Below are positions 1-12,268 of a stretch of 64,000 bases of DNA, in pieces. The notes under the pieces were generated by a model that did no database searches, was not told the DNA's origin, and saw only the letters and a program-made list of their open reading frames with translations. The translations under genes and the position numbers were made by a program. The stretch comes from Erigeron canadensis (lineage: Eukaryota > Streptophyta > Magnoliopsida > Asterales > Asteraceae). Every line of letters starts with the position of its first letter. Within the stretch, counting starts at the first letter, position 1. The DNA lies in assembly GCF_010389155.1 (NCBI RefSeq), contig NC_057764.1:124001-188000 (forward strand). Direction: 5' to 3'.

Positions 1-550
1 GATTATACTTATGCACTGGGGAAAACATATACAAAATCATATATGATTTTATTTATAAATATAGAAAAAAAATGAGTTCGATATCATTAATCCTATTCAA
101 AATCATATATGATTTTAGTCGTAATTAGTCAACCAAGTATACCAAATCATATATGATCATCTCATTCATAAAAAAACAATACGAAATCAAAAATGATTTT
201 ATGAATTATTTAGAAACCTATGCAAAATCAAAAATGATTTTACACATACATTAGAGGAAAACTTTAGAAACTCATTTATGATTTTGTATATTACATCGAG
301 TCAAAACCAAAATAAGTTGCATAAAAATATAACCGTTTGAAATCATATATGATTTTAAACATAGTGTGAATTATCCATACAAAATCATTTTTGATTTTAT
401 TCATACTTATACAAAATCATTTTTGAATTATCCATAAGAATGATTATACGTATGCATTGGGGAAAATATATACAAAATCATATATGATTTTATTTTAGTT
501 AAAACAAATGGCTTCCTTAAACAAATCATATATAAAATCAAAAATGATTT
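1..550. repeat. Array of AAATCA-N4-TGATTT palindromes
   Basis: About ten copies of a 16-bp palindrome occur here, near 34, 100, 144, 184, 225, 340, 382, 413, 475 and 535. The outer half-sites AAATCA/TGATTT are kept, while the centre is TATA, AAAA or TTTT. Spacing is irregular, mostly 40-65 bp. The segment at 1-52 recurs almost unchanged at 442-493, so a longer unit of about 441 bp also exists. There is no coding potential. It could be a degenerate satellite or minisatellite, or a cluster of protein-binding sites. The array may extend past the left window edge. Confidence 0.75.
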
Positions 551-2238
551 TTAGCATACACTTTCATATTCAAAATTTGATTTCGTACGTACACTTTGGT
601 TTAGACATTTCATCAAACACTTTGTGCGCAAAACTCATAATAAAAATTTTAAACAACAACTAAAGATACAACTTCTTATCATATGAAAAAACAAATATAA
701 GAGAAAAAACTACAAATCATGGATAAAAATGGTTTGTTTATCCATTTTTTATATAAACTACATAAAATATCACTCTAATAATATCTAAAACATCATCTTC
801 CATTTGTTGTTGTTGCTAGTGATTTGAGATGAAGATCTAGATTGTAGTGGTGGTGGTGGCGGCGGTCGGATATGGTGGTGGTGGTGGTGGTCACTGTCCA
901 AGGAGGAGAAGATAGGGGGAGAGAGAGACTGTGTGTGTGTGTGTGTGTGTTTTGATCAGGTGAATAGAGAAGATGAGAGAATTGAAAGATAAGATTCTTT
1001 TTTTGGGTGTAAATTACGAAAATACCCCTCCGTGTTTTATTTTTAATTAGAGGTAAATGTTAATCTTAACCATTGATGGGAATGATCCAAGGGCTAAGAT
1101 TAAGCCCTTAAGATTCATGAAAAATTAAGTATGTAAATGAACAAACACCCTATATTATATAAGTTATAGTAATTTAATTTAATAATTAAATAATGTAATT
1201 ATTGAAGAACAAATTTGGATTAATGATATAAAAAAAATCAAGTAATAGATTAGTAAGGGATTATAAGTTATAAGTTATAAAGATTATATAAAGTTATCCA
1301 ATTTTTAAAAGTTGAGTTTTCTATTTAAATTTGGGGGAAAATTTGACTTTTATGTCTCGTGTTTCGTTTTCTTTTTTCTTCTTCCTTATATCCTATACAT
1401 TGAGAGAAAGCAAGTTAACTAAGGAAGAAAATCAAAAACTACATCAACAGGACTCTCTAAAAAAAACTTCCACATTTAAATTAAAGTTAAAGTTCAACAT
1501 TTAAATTTTATTCAAAGTTAGCTTTAGTTCCGAGGACGGAAGCCTTTTTTTCTGATAATTGTCCAGAAAATGATATATCTTTTATATCTATAGTCTAATA
1601 TGCTTACTAATACCAATAGTTGTCAATCTCGAACGATTCACGAGTCAAGTCAAATCAAAGTGAAAAAGAAGCGACTCAGTGGATAACTCGTCTTTGCTCC
1701 AGACTCGTAACATGACTCGTGTTTTGTTGTGCAAGTCAGTTTAAGTCATGTTTCAAGTTACGAGTTACAAATTTTGATTTTTTTTCAAAAACGTTTTATT
1801 CTTATAAATTAATAACTCTTTTATATGCTATTAAATTTAATATTATTATAAGAGTATTTTTTATTTTTAACTTAATATATTAGTAAAATACAATATTTTT
1901 TACAATAAATATTAATACGTAATTATAAAATTATACATTATCAAATATTTTGACTTTCCCGTATTGAATCACATTTCGAGTCACGAGTCAAAAAATCAAA
2001 TTTTAATTCGTTTTGAAAATAACGAGTCTAAAAGTATGTATTCCCTTAAAACTTAAAAGTAACATTCATGTTAAAATGTATTTATTCCCTCCTAATTATA
2101 CATTTAACAAAATAATTAGGCTGAAAGAAATATCATTTTCCTTGTCCAAAATATATCACGGATTGCCACTCATCTCCCACGACTGCCGCTATTAACATCA
2201 CCCAATAGTCTAAAAAAAAGAAAACCTGACATTCTGAA
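551..2238. other. Gene-free AT-rich stretch with microsatellites
   Basis: No gene is supported. It holds a GGT/GGC-rich tract near 848-890, a (GT)10 microsatellite at 931-950, and AT-rich sequence containing direct copies of short words around 1640-2030 (forms of 'gagtcacgagtcaa'). The short open frames have no recognisable protein. Confidence 0.6.
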
Positions 2239-2385
2239 TTGGAGGGAAAGAAGAGAAAAAAACAAACAAAAGAAAGGGGTGTTCCATTTTGGATTAAAAC
2301 AGAGATGGTGAAGAAATTGATGTATGTAATCGCTCTTCCAGCCTCGAATAATACAGCCAACAGCGGCAGGTGTCATTCACTCCAG
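2239..2385 (+). CDS. Possible first coding exon of the MBD4-like gene
   Basis: A 49-codon open segment starts with ATG and a lysine-rich stretch (EGKKRKKQTK, nuclear-signal-like). It ends at a possible donor CAG|GTTATT in phase 0. That phase matches the reading frame entering at the acceptor TTTCAG|GGTTAT at 4636/4637, so the two could be spliced across a 2.25-kb intron. I do not recognise the peptide as a known MBD4-like N-terminus. A CT-rich tract follows at 2405-2430. If the join is wrong, the gene starts at Met 4670 or in another undetected exon. This is inference only. Confidence 0.3.
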
Positions 2386-2639
2386 GTTATTATGAGAGAA
2401 TTTTCTCTCTCTCTCTCTCTCCCTTTTTTTTTTAAGAAAAATAAATAAATTAAAAAACTTTTTTTTTATTGATGAATTTTTGTGAAGTGCTTGTATTTAT
2501 ATTAACCCAATTAAGTTAACTGTTTGGATGGTAATTTTAGTGTATCGCCGCTTACTATTGTAATTAATCCTAGAATGAACATCCAACTAAAAAAAAATCT
2601 AATTGCAGATTTCTTTATTTTATTTTTATGCCATTTAAA

Positions 2640-4500
2640 GATTTGTCATACCCCCAACCTTTAGGACACAAAAGTTCGCTTGTGTATAGTCGTGTCATTC
2701 AGGCATCAACATCTCTCAAGTTAGGCTGTTTGTGCATTGCAAGGTTTTGTTGTTAGTTTTTTTAAGTAGGGAATCACAAGTTGTTATCAATGATGTGCGT
2801 TACAGCCATAGTGAAGTTAGTTTTACTTATGAATCTCAAGGTATAAGTAGGAAGTTGTTTTCAGTTGATGAAGATTAGAAGAAAGACAAATGTGCGGTGA
2901 GACGTGAACAAGGAGAAACTACTAACAGTTCTGAACTCTATTTGGTAAAAGGGAAAACTCATGAATGTAACAGGTCTGAGTTGGAACCACATGGTAATTG
3001 GTTGCTGAATATCGATTTTTCATTCAGGGTAGTAATGTTAGGGATTGCAGAAGTTTCCTGGAAACTTCACATGTTGCAACGTGGTTTAAGCATTGACTGA
3101 ATACAGCTTTGTGTAAAGAATTAGTGGTTTTATTGATGTATGGATTATTGGAGATTAGTCAAATAGGAAGACATGCTTGAGAGTTTATATCCTCTCAAAA
3201 ACACTTCTCAGAGATCTTGCTAACATGGAAGGAAAAACATAAGAGTAAGATAATAAAAGGTCTATATGACGCTAACTAATGGGTCAATCTCGCGTAAGAA
3301 ATGTAATAATGATTTGAACTTGTTTAGACAAAGCGGTCAGCAACTTCTCCAGGCCTTTGCATTCATCAGCGTCTTCTCGTTTCTTTAGAAGCCAAGCATT
3401 ATCACAGGGTGGGTTCGGTTGGCATATGGATCTTTATAAATACTATTCTTGGTGTTTTTGTTTTTGCAAGACTGTTGGTTATTGGTTTGCATTTCCTTTG
3501 TCTGAGCTTTGGTCCTATAGCTCCATGCAAGACCTTTGGCAAATCAGTTATGTACATTTTCTAGAAATGGGGTGTACAATTCTTCCCCACTTATCGCGGA
3601 TCATGTCCTCGTGATCCTTTTTATTTTATTTTATATTTTTATAGTCTTTTACGTTCTCTGGTGGACTCAGTTTTTATGAAAGTTATTTTTATAGAATTAT
3701 AGTCTTATTGCTCCATTTATAGCATAATTGGGTTTGGGTCGTGTGGGATTCAAAACAGTATGTTGATGATTGTTTTTGTAATATTAAGTAGAGAATGAAT
3801 GTTTTGAGATTATTTTTGGAACTCTGTTGTTTGGGAGGGTAGGGTCCAAGGACTATGCATCATGTTTGCACAATTCAAGCTAATATGTACGTCTAAAGGC
3901 ATATATAGTTACGAAGATAAATCTTTACATTGATGGTTGCAAGACTTAACAGACACTTTGTGTCATCTTTCTGGACATCCTCGATGTTTAAGGGAGTACA
4001 TCAATATTCAAAGGAAGTATGTTCCTTGTAAATAGAAATGTGGAGCAAGGGATTCTGTAAGAGCAATAACGTGTGTCACGTGATGGTTCAGAGGGTGATG
4101 CTCAGGTGGAAGTCCATGTGAAGCAGTTTAAACCCTTCAAGAAGGGTTACTAACCTGGAAGTATAGGCTGATTATCGCCCTTTAAAATAGGACACCAAAG
4201 TTAGTTGGTGTATAGTCCACGTTTTTCATGATGATTGCTCAATACTCAATAGTAAATCAGTAAGCTAGTTGTTAGGCTATAAATATTAAAGTCCTGTAAA
4301 TCAATCAATCATTTTCCATAATCAACTTAATCACAATTTCTCCTAAGTTAGGCTGTTCCTGAATCGAGATATAGATATGCTACTGTTCTTGTATATCTAT
4401 GTGTAGGGAATCACAAGTTGTACTTGTGATCTCACCATTGTTGAACTTAGATGGGGTTTCACCCTCGTTAGCATTATAAGGTTCATATGTGAAAAAAAAC
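2640..4500. repeat. Decayed LTR-like repeats upstream of the glycosylase exon
   Basis: Two diverged copies of one sequence lie near 2645-2870 and 4180-4480. Both contain 'aggacac.aaagtt', then 'gtgtatagtc', then 'aagttaggctgtt', then 'gtagggaatcacaagttgt' in the same order. The second copy has a TATA-like ctataaatatt near 4280. This suggests remnants of one LTR family, but no ends or target duplications were identified. The sequence between them (2900-4170) has only short open frames without recognisable domains. If the upstream exon candidate is real, this block lies in its first intron. Confidence 0.4.
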
Positions 4501-4636
4501 CCAGACCAGACAAAAGGTCTTTTTGACTATCGATGAGACCCTGACCCGTTTTTTCCAGTGAAGACAGTTTTCAATTGTTTTCCCTGTCTCCAACATTTCT
4601 ACTATCAATACCTTTTTTTCTGTCTCATACTTTCAG

Positions 4637-7600
4637 GGTTATGACAATAACAAGGAAAAGAAAAGCAACATGACCCTACACCCACTTGGCAGCAGAAAGG
4701 ACGAGGAAGCGAATCTTCTAACAGAAAACACTTTACACTACCGTTTTACCAACAGTCAATTTTCTAATAAAGTGGATGAGGAGGGAGGCCAAAGTAATAC
4801 CAAATGGAAAAAGGGTGGGTTAGAGGTTGAATACTCTTCTTTGAATCTGGACCAGAATTATAATTATAATAATACAGACTCCACATCACGACAACAACAG
4901 CCTGATGCCCCTAAACAGATTGAGAACTTTGTAACCGATAATACTCATGGTAAGGGGGGTGCAATTATTTTGAATCGTAAGGGCAACATCAAGAGAGTAA
5001 ACCTTTATTCCACAATGGAGGAGCATCTCAGAGCGAATTTACACGAGAAGGAGGATAAAGTTTCTATAAAGAATAAGGAGGGTTTTGATGCAATTTCTCC
5101 CAATGATCTTGATGATAATCCCTTTGCCCAATATGCGTACACAGGTGATGGTGGTCATTTAGGTGACAGATTTCGGCTTTCAAACTCTAATAAGACGATC
5201 AACTCCAAAGAAAAGCAAGACCCTGTTAGCAGTAAAATTGCATCTCCATATTTTCCTAAGGCAGTGGCAGAATTAGACATCTCGAATTTTTTTGATCAGA
5301 AGATAACGTCACCCTCCTATCATCAAACAACACCTAAAGAAAAGGAAAAATTTGTTGGCAGTCAAACCGTTAAACTGTCACCCTACTTCCCCAACACAGT
5401 GACAGTGAAAGAAGGCTCCTCCATTGCTGTTGGTCATCAGAAGATGTCACCCTATTGTTCCAAAATGACACAGGAGAAAATACAAGGCCCTGCTGACAGT
5501 CAAATTACCCCATCCTATATCTCCATGGCTGTGCCAGCAAGCGATGTCTCTCTTCCTTTTGATCAGACAATGTTACCCTCCTACTCTCTATCAGCACTAA
5601 ACGAAAAGCAAAACTCTGGCATTCAAACCATGAGAGTGTCACCCTACATCCCTAATGTAGTAACAGAAAAAGAAGGCTTCTTTGCTGTAGGTCATCAGAA
5701 GATGTTACCCGATTATACCAACATGACACTAGAAAAAAAATCAGGCCCTGTTTGTAGTGAAGTCAAGTCACCTCATTCCTTTAAGGCAGTTCCAGAAAAA
5801 GACGTCTCTGTTTTAGTTGACCAGACAATGTCGCACTCCAATTCTCAATCATCACTAAACAAAATGAAAAATTCTGTTGGCATTCAGATCAGAAGAGTGT
5901 CCCCCTACTTCCCTGTCGCAGTAACAGAAAAAAATGATGATCGAACTGTGAAGGTGTCACCCTACTTTTCCAAGGCATTGTCAGAAAAAGTGGGATCCGT
6001 TCAGAAGAAACAACCCTCCACTGCGGAGGGAAAAGGGTTACACTACATTATCAAGACTGTAATAGTAAAAAAAGGATTTTTTCGTGGTGGCCAGAACAAA
6101 TCACGCTCCACCATGAAGGTGAAATTGTCACCCTACTTTTTGAATGGAAGCTGCAAGATACAGAAAATGGTTCAGAAGAAAGGAACCCTAACTGCTGCCC
6201 AAAGGCGAGATGAGGCTTACAAAAAGAAGACTCCAGATAACACTTGGAGGCCCCCGCGATCCTATTATCATCTCATTCAGGAGGATCATGTCCATGATCC
6301 GTGGAGGGTTGTGGTTATTTGTATACTTCTAAACAGAACACAAGGCGTGCAGGTTTATTATCTTCAATCTTAATTATCACATGATCTTGAGTTTATGGAT
6401 TTTTAGTTTATTTTCCTTCTTTTTTCCTTTCTTTGTTGCACCTCTAAGAGTAACCACACGATGTACTCATATTCTCTGAATCTCTTTGGTAATTCAACGT
6501 ATTTTTTTATTTGTCGCTCATTTTAATGTTAGTACCTCAAAGTCGTCTAAATTTGTACATTAGAAATCATCACTTGATCATCCTCCATTAAGCCTAATCT
6601 GTTAAATGCATCTTTCTGGATCTTGCCTTCTGTAGTGGTACTGGCAGATTGAGTAGCATTGGTGTTGCCTTCACGGTTGAAGCTTTTGCAAGTTTCGTGA
6701 ATTTAATTTGTTCCTTATGATGGCGAGGTCTTATTCCTAAGTCTTACACCATCGATATGTTTGTTTTATAGAAGTGTATGGTTTGATACCATTTCATCTG
6801 AGTGGTCTGGTTTTCTTGTCTATTCTTGTCTTTTAGATGGATTGCATACAACACTATTGCTTCAATTGATGTGATCCTTTTTAGAAATGTTGTGCATAGA
6901 TTAATGTGAAGATTGAAATAATGATGAAGAGTTCGACTTGTTATGTAGGTTAAAAGGGTGATATCGGAGTTCTTTTCCCTATGCCCAGATGCGAAGACTG
7001 CTTTAGAGGTTCCACTAGATGCAATTCAAAGGGTTATAAAAACACTTGGGTTTCATATAACAAGGACATGGAGGATCCACATCTTTTCTCAGGAATATCT
7101 ATATAAAGACTGGACACACATCACCCAACTACATGGCGTTGGGAAGTAAGTAATGATTAAATGAATTTTTTCTCATTTTTTAATGTACTTAAAAGGGGTG
7201 TCTGGGATTTTGTTTCCAAAATGGATAATGCATGTAGAAAACAGGTGTTTCTAAAAACCATATAACTATTTCTCTCATTTGATTTGTACATATCTCTTCA
7301 TAAGCAATCCCAAACACCTCTAATTGCGCTTGGAGTGTCTTTATCTGTATAGGTAAGGCATTGGCAACTGGCAAGTAAGTTGATCATTCATTTCAGTCCC
7401 TTGTCCTTCCTTCCTTCCCTCTTTCTCTCATATTTGTTATATATTATTTACGTCTGATTAGTATCATAATTGTGAATGGGATGTAATCGTCCGTTCAGGT
7501 ATGCGGCAGATGCATATGCAATATTTGTTACAGGGCATTGGAATCGTGTGAGACCCAATGATCATATGCTAAACAAGTACTGGAATTTTCTTCATCTTAA

Positions 7601-7640
7601 TAGGAATTTATTGATGACACATGCAAAGCAGTCCGAGTAA
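4637..7640 (+). CDS. MBD4L: MBD4-like DNA glycosylase (HhH-GPD), three exons
   Basis: Exons are 4637-6352, 6949-7145 and 7499-7640 (TAA at 7638-7640). All junctions are GT-AG and frame-consistent. The first Met in this frame is at 4670, and 11 further codons are open back to the acceptor. The C-terminal ~150 residues match the MBD4 glycosylase fold: [12 protein letters not shown] and DPWR, LLNRTQG (where exon 1 ends), a helix-hairpin-helix ending LHGVGK, and [11 protein letters not shown], whose Asp is the expected catalytic residue. Family knowledge: the enzyme removes T or U mispaired with G in base excision repair in the nucleus. Plant members lack the methyl-CpG-binding domain of the animal protein, and none is seen here. 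The long N-terminal region is low-complexity, with seven imperfect SPY[F/C/I] motifs at spaced intervals. The first exon is uncertain; the glycosylase call is firm. Confidence 0.9.
7195..7320. mobile_element. Short MITE-like element in MBD4L intron
   Basis: A 126-bp stretch in the last intron is bounded by imperfect 15-bp inverted ends, GGGGTGTCTGGGATT on the left and the complement of AATCCCAAACACCTC on the right (13 of 15 match). No clear target duplication was found. The GGGTGTTTGG-type terminus resembles small hAT-like MITEs, but the assignment is tentative. The exon-intron junctions on both sides remain intact. Confidence 0.45.
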
Positions 7641-9338
7641 AGTTACGGTATCATATGGCTATCAGTTTACATTGGTTGTTCTCCGCATGTAGCCATTGAT
7701 TTTGTATTACGGCTTAAGTAGTGCCGGTTTTATGGAAAATTTATTATTATGTTTGGCTTGCATGTAGTAACAAGACCAATCTTTGGATTACATTAAATTT
7801 ATGTTATTATTTGGTATGGTAATTTGTATGAATATACCTGTTATTTTGAATGAAAGAAGTTTTATCTGTGTCTACACATAACAATGGTAATGAATTGAAA
7901 ATAAGCTACCTCATGAGCGGCTCCATTTACTCCTTTTTCAAGAGTTGAACGATTAAGTTTATCGCTTCACGTTCTGATTATCATAAACCACATCCATATC
8001 CAACCATGCATTTATGGGCTTATATCTGTTGACCGTTGCAGACAATAACCCTTTCCTCTTTAAACAAATATTCCACTTACTTCGATGTTGTAGGTTCAGG
8101 AACAAAGTGGAATGTGTAGAATAGATTGGCTGTTGGGGTCTACTACTCTACTTTTGAAGAACTAATGTTGTGCAGATTTGACAAATCAACAAATGCAAAG
8201 CAAAACATTTTAACTTTTCGGCTACCACTATGTTGCAGATATGGTGACTTTTCATTTAGCTAGTTCTAGTCGAGCCTTGTTAGCGATTTACTGTAATCGT
8301 GTGTTTTCTTTGTTTAGGACCAACGATATCTTATAGTTGGGCTGCCTTTGTATTGTAATTATTTCTTGAGATCTCTTATTTCTTTACAGTAATCCGTAAA
8401 ACGAGTAGTACAATAACTCTTGTATCTCGAAAAGAAAATTTATTATATTGTGCAATATTGTGAAAACAATTTATATAACTTACTCACATTTTGTATTTTA
8501 GTATCTTGCACTTATCTGAGCATTCGAGTGAAATTGACTATTAAAGTGATTAAATTATATAAGTTGTTTAAAAGTAATCAAACCAAGTTTATGTAAAAAC
8601 ACATTGGTGGTTCAGAAGTTTGGGGTGCAGGTAAATTGTTTAACATATAGGTGGCCTTGAGCTCAGGTTAGCATTGTGGCCGCCGATGCTTGGTTTCGGG
8701 GCTCTGGTCGAGGTTATTATGCTACTATTGTTCTGTTACTGCAGTTGATGTGTTAGAAGGTTACTCGAGGATGCAGTTTTTGGCAACTATAGCTTCCGCT
8801 AAATACACTGCAGGTCAAATCCTGTATGGATATTATGTGTTCTACATATCTTCATGACCATCTCAGCATCATTAGGTTACCATAGTTTTACAAAAATCGT
8901 TGGGTAAAATTCTAATGATTGAAAAACAATGAAAAATCAAATTAATCATAAATGAGTCTAAAAATGCATATAAAAAGGTATATCCATTCCACTAAAGAAT
9001 ATAACCAAACAAGAGAAGTGATCTTTCTCCTTGTACTTAATGACGATTATCTAATACCAAACAAAAGAATATTCCACTTTTTTCTTTTCCATTCTTAACC
9101 ACTTACATGTACCAAACAGCCCCTTAACAACTCATGACATCTAGTGTCAAGTACTGGAGAAGTGGAGAGTATTTTCATTCATTAAATGTTTAGGATTGTA
9201 AAAACTTGAACCTGGAAAGCTTAAACCAAAAGAGTACAGTTCAGGCTATTGTAGTACAGTTCCATGCAAAAAAAAAGTGGATTAATGACACAAAGAGCCA
9301 AACTTAAACCAAAAAGAGTTGGTGTTTGCTAGCAACGT
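7641..9338. other. Intergenic, convergent 3' ends
   Basis: This lies between the stop codon of the MBD4-like gene (+) and the stop codon of RAD51 (-), so it must hold the 3' UTRs of both. It is AT-rich with no supported ORF. No repeat with definable ends was recognised. Confidence 0.6.
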
Positions 9339-11501
9339 TCAGTCCTTAACATCATTAACACCTTCAGTAGAAATCTGGAACCTGGCTTCAGCTTCAGCTA
9401 AACACGGGGAACTAATTACTTTACAAATTCGTTCTTCTCCCCTTCCTTTCCTCAAAGCTAACCTGTTCAACAAATTATCGAAAATACAAGCTTGAGTTAA
9501 GTTTACAATAATGACAAACACTGATCACTTGGTGTAGCATATTAAAACATACCTGGTTGTAGAAGCATGAGCCATGATGTTACCACCGATTGGTTTAAAT
9601 TGAGGCCCAGCAAACATGGCAGAACCATCTACTTGTGCCACCACTTGATTAGTGATCACCACCGCCACACCAAACTAATCAGAAAAAAAGAACACATAAA
9701 CAGTTAAGACTGGTTGAAAATCCAACTAAAAGATCTTGAAATCATATCTCGACTACCTCGTCTGCTAACTTCTGTAGGCTCCTCAGAAACTTTCCAAGAT
9801 GCATCTGCCGGGCTGATAGTTCCCCTCGACCAGAAAAATCAGTTCTATAAAGGGCTGTTGCACTGTCCACTACCATAAGTGCAAACCTTCATACAAAAAT
9901 CACATTTAATTCAACTAATTATATTACATTAACTTCTAATATGCAGATTGTGTGTATACAGTATACATTCCTAAAATCATATTCCACTTGTATTATTTCA
10001 TCTTTCTGTAGTTTCCCTGGATCTAGACAGGATGCCCAAATACACTTACTATGCCAAATGAGATTATATGATCATATCATGAGCCATGCTAGGGAGTACA
10101 GAAGTGTTACAATAAACTAATGATGTATGCATTAAGCAATGAATGAAGAGAACCTGGTTTCGACCATCATTGAAGCTGCTTCAAGCAATAGCCTAGACTG
10201 ATGATCTGTATTGTACGCTCGTGCATAAGCTACATTATCCAAAACATCCGTCCCGTTCAAACCAAACCTGCAAATGAATACGCATTAAAGAAACTGTATA
10301 AAATTTATTGGTTTGAAACAAAAAACAGACTGATGTTGAATAAGTTGCCACACCTGTCGGCTATCTGTAAAAGTCTTTGTGGCCTGAATGTACCTTCAGC
10401 ATCAATATACATCGCCTTCCCTTCACCACCACCTTGATCCAATGGAAGCTGAATATTAAAATGTTAAAGTTAGCATATTTACCCATCATTTCATGATATT
10501 CATATACTCATTCTTACTTGGCAAGTTACACATAAAGTGTGACAAAGCTGAGTCTTCCCGGAGCGAAACTCGCCATATAATTCAGTTATAGATCCAGTCT
10601 CAATTCCTCCTTTCAAAGTAGATCAGGCAATGTTTAATACTTGCAGATAGTGTTAATTTGACACAATCATAACATAAAGTGGTGTATTTAATAGTTATAC
10701 GTACCATCTAATATCTTGTCAAGCTCTCCAGACCCTGAAGTTATCTGAATTATTTCTTGTCTCTGGGCATGAAGTTGGCCTGCGCTCGTGAAACCCAAAG
10801 GGACCAATTTGGAGGCTGCCGAAATGAATAACAAACAAAGTATTAAACTTTACATATTCACATAACACAAATGTACACCAAGAAAAACAATATCAACATT
10901 TTGACATGCCTGCTTCAACAATTTTATCCACTTTAGCTTCACTGATTCCTTTAATTTGCAGAAGCTCTTTTCTAGGAGAGTATGCTACAGACTCGACTGT
11001 ATAGAATCCAGCATCTTTCAGCTTCTTTACATCAGTGGCCGCAATTCCAGATGCCTCAACAGTTTATCCAAAACGACAAGTTAGTAATTCACATCATGGG
11101 TTCTATCAAACACACACACACAATTTACTCGAATCTTGAAAAACCCCAATACATTAACCAAAACCCTAATATCAAGAAAATTAACCACAAATCCCTGATT
11201 CAAAATTAAAAATTGAAACGATATTCCACTATATAATACAGTAAATCATTACAAATTCAAATACCCACTTGGGAATTTCAATCAAAAAACCCTAATTTAG
11301 CTCAAAAAATTTGGGGGAAAACAAGAAAATTAAGCAACTATAAGTAAAATGAAAAGAAACCCATTATAAAATGGATTGAGAAAATGGCAATGGGAGTACC
11401 TGAAGTTGTTCAACTGGAAAAGGGCCGGCGACATCTGAGGAATCATCCTGATGGGGTTGTGGTTCTGGGACGATTTTTTGGTTTCTTTGTCTTTGATCCA
11501 T
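9339..11501 (-). CDS. RAD51: RAD51 recombinase, nine exons
   Basis: Exons in transcript order are 11501-11400, 11054-10910, 10815-10705, 10609-10518, 10448-10354, 10267-10154, 9886-9757, 9674-9553 and 9462-9339. They total 1035 nt and 344 aa, close to the usual ~340. The start MDQRQRNQK was chosen because GPFPVEQLQ follows at the normal RAD51 distance. An upstream in-frame Met would add an atypical extension. Visible parts are the N-terminal HhH domain ([20 protein letters not shown]), Walker [10 protein letters not shown], Walker [11 protein letters not shown], and the C-terminus ending [14 protein letters not shown]51 forms the nucleoprotein filament that carries out strand exchange in homologous recombination. 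Two points are odd: intron 2 has a GC donor, and the usually basic residue in the S-G-S-[RK]-E-L-D motif is Gly. DMC1 is less likely given the N- and C-termini. Confidence 0.96.
10816..10909 (-). other. GC-AG intron in RAD51
   Basis: Reading the minus strand, exon 2 ends ...GAAGCAG and the intron begins GCATGT. It ends CGGCAG before CCTCCAAATTG. Only this junction keeps the invariant VEAASKL frame, so the donor is GC rather than GT. GC-AG introns are a known minor class with a strong AG before the donor, as here. Confidence 0.85.
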
Positions 11502-11864
11502 GGATTTATTAAGAGGGGTTGAAGAAATGGTGGGTTTCAGAATGGAGAAGGTTTTGGGGGAATTGAGAAAGGCGATTGGAAAATTTTGAATATAATATTG
11601 CCAAGGCGCCAACTGATGTGACAAAAAGGAATTTCAAATGTAGATTTTAGGGGGAAGGGCGTCCATAGCATCTTGTAAAAATTAAATGGTATTCAATCAC
11701 ATTTTGACACATAAGCATAATAAAATATTTCATATCAATTTATACATATACATATCTATGCCAAAAACTAGAGTGTCCATATTTTTTTTTTTCTTAATTA
11801 TAAAACTGATATATATTTTTTTGTTATTTCTTTTAGAACGACTTATAAAACTACTCTTAATATA
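11502..11864. other. RAD51 upstream flank
   Basis: This holds the RAD51 5' leader and presumably its promoter (minus direction). An open frame continues upstream of the chosen Met to 11624, but it shows no RAD51 similarity and overlaps expected untranslated leader. No TATA element could be assigned with confidence. Sequence beyond about 11690 is very AT-rich. Confidence 0.5.
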
Positions 11865-12268
11865 TTATAAGTGAAAGTGTCTGCGCATTGTGGCGATGAG
11901 ATGATAGGGGTGATAGGTAATAGGAGATGATAAGTCATAGAGTGTCAAATGACATTGCATTTAAAAATTCGTCGAAAGTATATCGAATGACATATCTAAT
12001 GAAAGAGTATCAGATTTTAAGAACACTCATACAATTTTTATAATTTATCGATATACGGTGTTTTAGATAAAGGATTTTGAATAAATTAGATGAATAAAAT
12101 GATTTATGGAAGAGAGAAAAAAAATGAGTGGTTGAGATTTAAGGGTATTATAGATATATTAGCTAAGAGTGCTTAAATTAGTGAATAAAGAATAGAGGTA
12201 TTTCAGGTACTTCAAATCATGAATTGAGATTCTCAAAAAGGGCAAAATGCTTTATATAATAGTATAGA
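11865..12268 (-). mobile_element. Helitron-like element, copy 1
   Basis: The right edge, read on the minus strand, is A|TCTATACTAT..., a Helitron-type 5' end. The left part carries the GC-rich 'gcgcattgtggcg' block that precedes Helitron 3' ends. The body (gataggtaatagg, gtcatagagtgtcaaatgac, tttataatttatcgatatacgg) matches the element at 21762-22163 through its length. The 3' CTRR end is not clear, so the left coordinate is approximate. It is non-autonomous, with no coding content. Confidence 0.5.

Noticed and set aside
2133..2376. Two minus-strand open frames opposite the candidate first exon
   Set aside because: Phe/Leu-rich translations of A-rich plus-strand sequence. They are typical shadow frames.
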